Part shown: in pieces, positions 4,032 to 7,385 of the stretch
Layout: the number at the start of each line of letters is the position of its first letter
How positions within the stretch are numbered: position 1 is the first letter of the stretch
Source of the DNA: Chitinophagales bacterium
GTDB lineage: Bacteria; Bacteroidota; Bacteroidia; Chitinophagales; UBA2359
Direction: 5' to 3'
Length of the DNA stretch: 7,385 bases
Assembly: GCA_020631035.1 (NCBI GenBank)
Contig: JAHDIA010000064.1
Location: 6,827 to 14,211 of the forward strand
Notes under the pieces: generated by a model
Databases searched by the model: none
What the model was told of the DNA's origin: nothing
The model's input: the letters and a program-made list of their open reading frames with translations, nothing else
Position numbers and translations under genes: made by a program

Positions 4032-6374
4032 ATGAAATATTATATACTATTACTTTTGGGGTGTTTGTTGTCTTTGAGTGTGTTGGCACAAGATGCAAAC
4101 ATACGTGGTTTTGTGTACGACGAAGCCAACGGTGAAGCCATTATCTTTACCAATGTTTATTTGGAAGGAACCACCTATGGGGCACCCACAGACATAAACG
4201 GATTTTACTCCATTCCCAAAGTTCCTGCTGGAGACTATACTTTGATATGTACTTATTTGGGATATGATACCAGCCGTACTGAAATTTCTGTTTCGCCTGG
4301 GGAAATCCTCAATCAACAGATTTATTTGAAGGAGAACAGTGTGATTCTAGATGTTGTTGAAATTTCAGCAGAAAAACAAGAAGCCAAAACAGAGGTGCGA
4401 ACATCAACCATCAATGTATCTCCTAAGCAAATTAATAAGATTCCTGCTGTTGGGGGAGAACCAGATTTGGCACAGTACCTTCAAGTATTGCCAGGAGTTG
4501 TGTTTACAGGAGATCAAGGAGGACAACTTTATGTACGGGGTGGGTCGCCCATTCAAACCAAGGTTTTGTTGGATGGATTGACGATTTACAATCCTTTTCA
4601 CTCCATTGGTTTGTTTTCGGTATTTGAAACAGATGTCATCAAAAATGTAGATGTTTTAACTGGAGGTTTTAATGCAGAATATGGTGGTCGTATTTCGGCT
4701 ATAGTTGATGTGGCAACCAAAGATGGGAACAAAAAAGAATTGGAGGGCAAAATATCGGTCAATCCATTGATGTCTAAGGCAGTCATAGAAGGACCGCTTG
4801 TGCGTTTGAATGATGATGGAGCGAGTGCTTCATTTATTGTGGCGTTAAAGAATTCTTATCTAGACCAGTCTTCTAAGATATTTTATCCATACATCAATTC
4901 AGGATTGGCACAGTCAGAAGATCCTGATGAAAACATTGGATTGCCTTATAACTTTAATGATATTTATGCCAAAGTTTCAGTAAATTCTAGAACGGGCAAT
5001 AAGTTGAGTTTATTTGGTTATGATTTTAGAGACAATACTGACTTTCCTCAAGTGGCAAAATACAGTTGGAAGGCATCGGGGGGGGGATTCAATTTTGTGA
5101 TCGTGCCCAATAAATCCAAGTTTTTGATAGATGGTAAATTTGCTTATTCTAGATACAATATTGATTTGGCTGGACAAACTTCATCAGAAAATAGAAATAG
5201 TTCGGTTGGAGGATTCAACTTTATTGTAAGTTTCAACAACTTCTTACCCAATGGTAAATTGGTTTATGGATTGGACGCAGCAGGTTTTAGAACCTCTTTG
5301 CTCAATGGAATCAGTGAAAATAATAGAGAAACCAACAATACAACAGAGATTGCAGGTTTTTTGACATACAAAATGGAGCTGGGCAAATTGTTGCTTGAGC
5401 CAAGCCTTCGTGCAGTGAACTATGCTTCTATTAATTCAAGTCAGCTAGAACCAAGATTTGGTTTGAAGTATAACTTCAGCAATACTTTAAGATTTAAATT
5501 TTCTACAGGTCGATATACACAAAACCTATTGAGTACCAAGTCGGATCGAGACGTGGTTGGCTTGTTTACAGGATTTTTAACTGCACCAGAGGGTAATTTG
5601 AGCAAGTATGTGGAGGTAAGTGATGGGCAGTATGAATTAGAGGAAGTTAAAAAGAATGTGCAGATTGCCAATCATTTTATTGCAGGAGTAGAGGTTGATT
5701 TGACCAAGCGACTCAATATGAACATTGAGGGGTATTACAAAGATTTTGAGCAGTTGATTACGGTCAACAGAAATAGAATTTTTTCTGGTGATCCTGTATG
5801 GATAGTCGAAGATGGTGAGGCTTATGGTGTCGACTTTTTATTGAAATACGATTACCAACGTTGGTATTTGTGGGGGGTGTATTCTTTGGGATTTGTTACC
5901 CGTACTGGTCCAAGTGGAGGCGGGATAGATGCCGTAGCTACCTATCCACCACATTATGATAGACGTCACAACTTAAATTTGTTGGCGAGTTATACTGCAG
6001 GTAAAAATTCGGATTGGGAGTTGAGTATGCGTTGGAATTTGGGTTCTGGTTTCCCTTTTACCAAAACGCAAGGGTTTTATGAGAGCATAGATTTTAGCGA
6101 TGGCATCAGTGCTGATTATATTACACAAAACCCTTCAGAGGTGGAAGTGATCTTTGATTCGGAATTGAATGGGGGGCGTTTGCCTTTTTACCACAGATTA
6201 GATGCATCGGTTAAAAAGTATTTTACATTGGGACCTGAGGTCAAATTGGAAGTTGTAGGAAGTGTTACCAATGTTTACAATAGAGAAAATATCTTTTTCT
6301 TTGACAGAGTGGAATATGAGAGGGTCAATCAGTTGCCAATTTTGCCTAGTTTGGGAATTACTTTGAGCTTCTAA
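4032..6374 (+). CDS. TonB-dependent outer-membrane receptor with carboxypeptidase-regulatory-like domain
   Basis: An outer-membrane beta-barrel importer powered by TonB-ExbBD; the substrate cannot be told. Residues 1-19 are a signal peptide (MKYYILLLLGCLLSLSVLA-Q). Residues about 23-101 form the CarboxypepD_reg-like beta-sandwich common in Bacteroidota receptors (GFVYDEANGEAI, TDINGFYSI, LICTYLGYDT). DVVEIS at 107-112 leads into the plug (about 113-230), with YLQVLPGV, QLYVRGGSPIQTKVLLDGL, YNPFHSIGLFS and VLTGGFNAEYGGRISAIVDVATK. The rest is barrel, including YPPHYDRRHNLNLLASY and LGSGFPFTKTQGF, ending in the aromatic residue F780 expected for Bam recognition. Length 780 is normal. No SusD partner is adjacent, so it is not a SusCD pair; an iron-chelate, vitamin or peptide uptake role is possible. 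It is insulated by terminators on both sides, so it is probably not co-transcribed with the sigma gene. A G9 run lies at 5078-5086. Confidence 0.95.
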   Translation: MKYYILLLLGCLLSLSVLAQDANIRGFVYDEANGEAIIFTNVYLEGTTYGAPTDINGFYSIPKVPAGDYTLICTYLGYDTSRTEISVSPGEILNQQIYLKENSVILDVVEISAEKQEAKTEVRTSTINVSPKQINKIPAVGGEPDLAQYLQVLPGVVFTGDQGGQLYVRGGSPIQTKVLLDGLTIYNPFHSIGLFSVFETDVIKNVDVLTGGFNAEYGGRISAIVDVATKDGNKKELEGKISVNPLMSKAVIEGPLVRLNDDGASASFIVALKNSYLDQSSKIFYPYINSGLAQSEDPDENIGLPYNFNDIYAKVSVNSRTGNKLSLFGYDFRDNTDFPQVAKYSWKASGGGFNFVIVPNKSKFLIDGKFAYSRYNIDLAGQTSSENRNSSVGGFNFIVSFNNFLPNGKLVYGLDAAGFRTSLLNGISENNRETNNTTEIAGFLTYKMELGKLLLEPSLRAVNYASINSSQLEPRFGLKYNFSNTLRFKFSTGRYTQNLLSTKSDRDVVGLFTGFLTAPEGNLSKYVEVSDGQYELEEVKKNVQIANHFIAGVEVDLTKRLNMNIEGYYKDFEQLITVNRNRIFSGDPVWIVEDGEAYGVDFLLKYDYQRWYLWGVYSLGFVTRTGPSGGGIDAVATYPPHYDRRHNLNLLASYTAGKNSDWELSMRWNLGSGFPFTKTQGFYESIDFSDGISADYITQNPSEVEVIFDSELNGGRLPFYHRLDASVKKYFTLGPEVKLEVVGSVTNVYNRENIFFFDRVEYERVNQLPILPSLGITLSF
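5078..5086 (+). repeat. G9 homopolymer inside the receptor gene
   Basis: Nine consecutive G encode the end of Ser349 and Gly350-352 (TCG GGG GGG GGA). Loss of one G brings TGA at 5098-5100 into frame; gain of one brings TAA into frame about ten codons on. The tract therefore behaves like a possible on/off switch. G6 runs also occur at 5872-5877 and 6171-6176. Confidence 0.9.
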
Positions 6375-6416
6375 AAAAATATAAATTAAGTCTTTATAGA
6401 CCAATCGTTTATACGT

Positions 6417-6454
6417 AAAAAAGCCTTCGTTTGCTAGCAAACGAAGGCTTTTTT
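6417..6454. terminator. 38-base perfect palindrome, bidirectional terminator after the receptor gene
   Basis: AAGCCTTCGTTTGCT (6421-6435) and AGCAAACGAAGGCTT (6436-6450) are exact reverse complements, flanked by AAAA on the left and TTTT on the right, which also pair. A T run follows on the plus strand and a matching one on the minus strand. It ends the receptor transcript 43 bases past its stop. Confidence 0.9.
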
Positions 6455-6512
6455 TATGCATACTGTATTGAAACAAATGAATAAACCAAAGCTTATTGCG
6501 TCTTAATAGTAG

Positions 6513-6620
6513 ATGGTAATTATGTTTAAAGTCGCAGTGGGAACATTTAAAACCAAATTGAAAATTAAATTTTCTTTGAGAGTTTTAAACAAATTTATTG
6601 GTGCATTCTTTGGTCAATAA
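6513..6620 (+). CDS. Possible small basic peptide (35 aa), unknown
   Basis: The frame opens with ATG at 6513, immediately after an in-frame TAG (6510-6512), and a second ATG at 6522 would give 32 residues. It ends at TAA 6618-6620. The product carries eight Lys/Arg (KTKLKIKFSLR, LNK) and no acidic residue, with alternating hydrophobics that could make an amphipathic, membrane-active or nucleic-acid-binding peptide. An intrinsic terminator begins nine bases after the stop and has no other gene to serve. Against it: no TAnnTTTG promoter is visible, and an open frame of this size is not rare in A/T-rich DNA. The transcript could equally be a small RNA. Confidence 0.3.
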   Translation: MVIMFKVAVGTFKTKLKIKFSLRVLNKFIGAFFGQ

Positions 6621-6629
6621 ATACTGTGC

Positions 6630-6659
6630 AAGAGGCTTGCATTTGTGAGCCTCTTTTTT
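6630..6659 (+). terminator. Orphan intrinsic terminator
   Basis: AAGAGGCT (6630-6637) and AGCCTCTT (6648-6655) form a perfect 8-bp stem with a 10-base loop and then T to 6659. The receptor already has its own terminator at 6417, so this one implies a transcript from 6455-6630: a small RNA or the 35-codon ORF. Confidence 0.8.
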
Positions 6660-6798
6660 GACTCTACGCAAAAAAAATAAAAAAAGTTACATATTAATAG
6701 AAGATTTTATGTGTTTTTTCGTCTTATAAGTGAAGTTTAGTTGAGGGATTCAAGAAAGTAACAATTTGAATACATTTAGTATAACAAAAACAACTTAC

Positions 6799-7329
6799 AT
6801 GAATCCAGAACACAAAAGTTTAATTTTGCATTGGCATAATTCATACTATGCAGACTGTTTGAGCCACGCAACGCACCTTACCCAAGACCCCCAAGCAGCA
6901 AAAGACTTAATTCAAGATTCATTTGTCTTACTCGCTAGAAAAAATTTACAATATTTACTCAAAGTTAAGAATCCTAAAGCGTTTCTATTTCGAGTTATTA
7001 GAAACAACTACTATGATGTACAGAGAAAAAAAAATAGAAATCCAGCTATAGTTGCAATAGATGATAGTACAATGCAACTTGCAGATGAGGAAGAAATAGC
7101 TATGTATGAAATGATGTACCAAAAATTTCAACAGTATTCAGTACGCCTATCCAATAAAGAAAGAGTGATCATTACTATGAAATATTTTGGCTGTAACTAT
7201 GATTTGATAGCCCATGTGATGAAAATCAAAAAAGGAACAGTAGGTTCTAGGTTATCAGAAATAAAAAAGAAAATGAAAGCTTGGTATCGTGAAGATCAAG
7301 GTATACCTGAAAAAGATTGTATTGAATGA
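6799..7329 (+). CDS. ECF-type RNA polymerase sigma factor
   Basis: A two-domain sigma-70 family regulator that directs RNA polymerase to a specific promoter set, normally held by an anti-sigma factor. From the ATG at 6799 (176 aa): region 2 is about 17-80, with DLIQDSF (36-42, core polymerase contact) and AFLFRVIRNNYYDVQRKK (61-78, regions 2.3-2.4). A short acidic linker follows, then region 4 from LSNKERVIITMKYF (117-130) through the helix-turn-helix YDLIAHVMKIKKGTVGSRLSEIKKKM (134-159). The frame can be extended to a TTG at 6766 (187 aa), but the added NTFSITKTTY is not typical of the family, so ATG is preferred. Its partner is not visible; a downstream gene past 7385 may encode it. An A9 tract (7026-7034) lies between regions 2 and 4. 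The receptor upstream is separated by two terminators, so a FecI-like link is unproven. Confidence 0.88.
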   Translation: MNPEHKSLILHWHNSYYADCLSHATHLTQDPQAAKDLIQDSFVLLARKNLQYLLKVKNPKAFLFRVIRNNYYDVQRKKNRNPAIVAIDDSTMQLADEEEIAMYEMMYQKFQQYSVRLSNKERVIITMKYFGCNYDLIAHVMKIKKGTVGSRLSEIKKKMKAWYREDQGIPEKDCIE

Positions 7330-7385
7330 GTTAAAATAACAACAAAAGTAGCAGTGGAAAAATAACAATACTCAGCTTAGTTAGC
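7330..7385. other. Right-edge intergenic sequence
   Basis: Fifty-six A-rich bases with no terminator hairpin after the sigma gene. The absence of a terminator is compatible with read-through into a next gene beyond the window. No start codon with an open frame of useful length is seen. Confidence 0.4.

Larger units (their letters stand above)
6455..6798. other. 344-base gap between receptor and sigma genes
   Basis: A/T-rich. It holds the possible small peptide gene 6513-6620 and its terminator 6630-6659. From 6660 to 6798 I see only A-rich leader sequence; TACATTTA (6771-6778) differs from TAnnTTTG at the last base and could be the -7 box of the sigma gene, but no -33 box is placed for it. 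No tRNA or other known RNA is visible. Confidence 0.5.

Noticed and set aside
4032..7329. A FecI/FecA-type receptor plus sigma regulatory pair
   Set aside because: Two terminators separate the genes, the receptor shows no obvious N-terminal signalling (STN) domain, and no FecR-like gene is in the window.
1..7385. CRISPR array, tRNA, rRNA, transposase or defence genes
   Set aside because: No regularly spaced direct repeats, no tRNA cloverleaf and no proteins of these families were found; the AGCGGATA copies are irregularly spaced.

Overview
The window looks like chromosomal DNA from a member of the Bacteroidota, possibly the Saprospiria (that finer placement is only an impression). Three things point there. 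Putative promoters match the TAnnTTTG -7 box typical of the phylum. Starts are preceded by A/T-rich sequence with no clear Shine-Dalgarno. The genes include a TonB-dependent receptor with an N-terminal carboxypeptidase-regulatory-like domain and secreted proteins with ...AQ-type signal peptides. Coding DNA is roughly 40% G+C.

Layout. A secreted protein of unknown function (82-1113, +) faces sucC, the beta subunit of succinyl-CoA synthetase (1210-2400, -); each has a hairpin or terminator in the short gap between them. Divergent from sucC is a small secreted protein of unknown function (2535-2909, +). Its stop codon lies inside a palindromic repeat. A 350-base, relatively G+C-rich non-coding block follows (2910-3259). 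It holds two related palindromes and a nested inverted-repeat structure, 3054-3182, that looks like a structured RNA or dispersed repeat of the Flavo-1 type. Next come a YciO-like YrdC/Sua5-family protein with a TTG start (3260-3877), a gap with a strong terminator that overlaps a candidate promoter, and a 780-residue TonB-dependent receptor (4032-6374) carrying a run of nine G inside its barrel region. A 38-base perfect palindrome acts as its terminator. The remaining 344 bases before the next gene hold a possible 35-codon basic peptide gene with its own terminator. The last gene is an ECF-type sigma factor (about 6799-7329), probably followed by a gene beyond the edge.

How the parts relate. 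The genes appear to be mostly independent transcription units: central metabolism (sucC), a YrdC-family protein, outer-membrane uptake and ECF regulation, with a terminator or hairpin in most gaps. I see no defence system, mobile element with a transposase, CRISPR array or biosynthetic cluster. The most interesting signals are non-coding or small-scale: the nested hairpin block at 2907-3182, the G9 tract in the receptor, the A9 tract in the sigma gene, and the small ORF plus terminator at 6513-6659.
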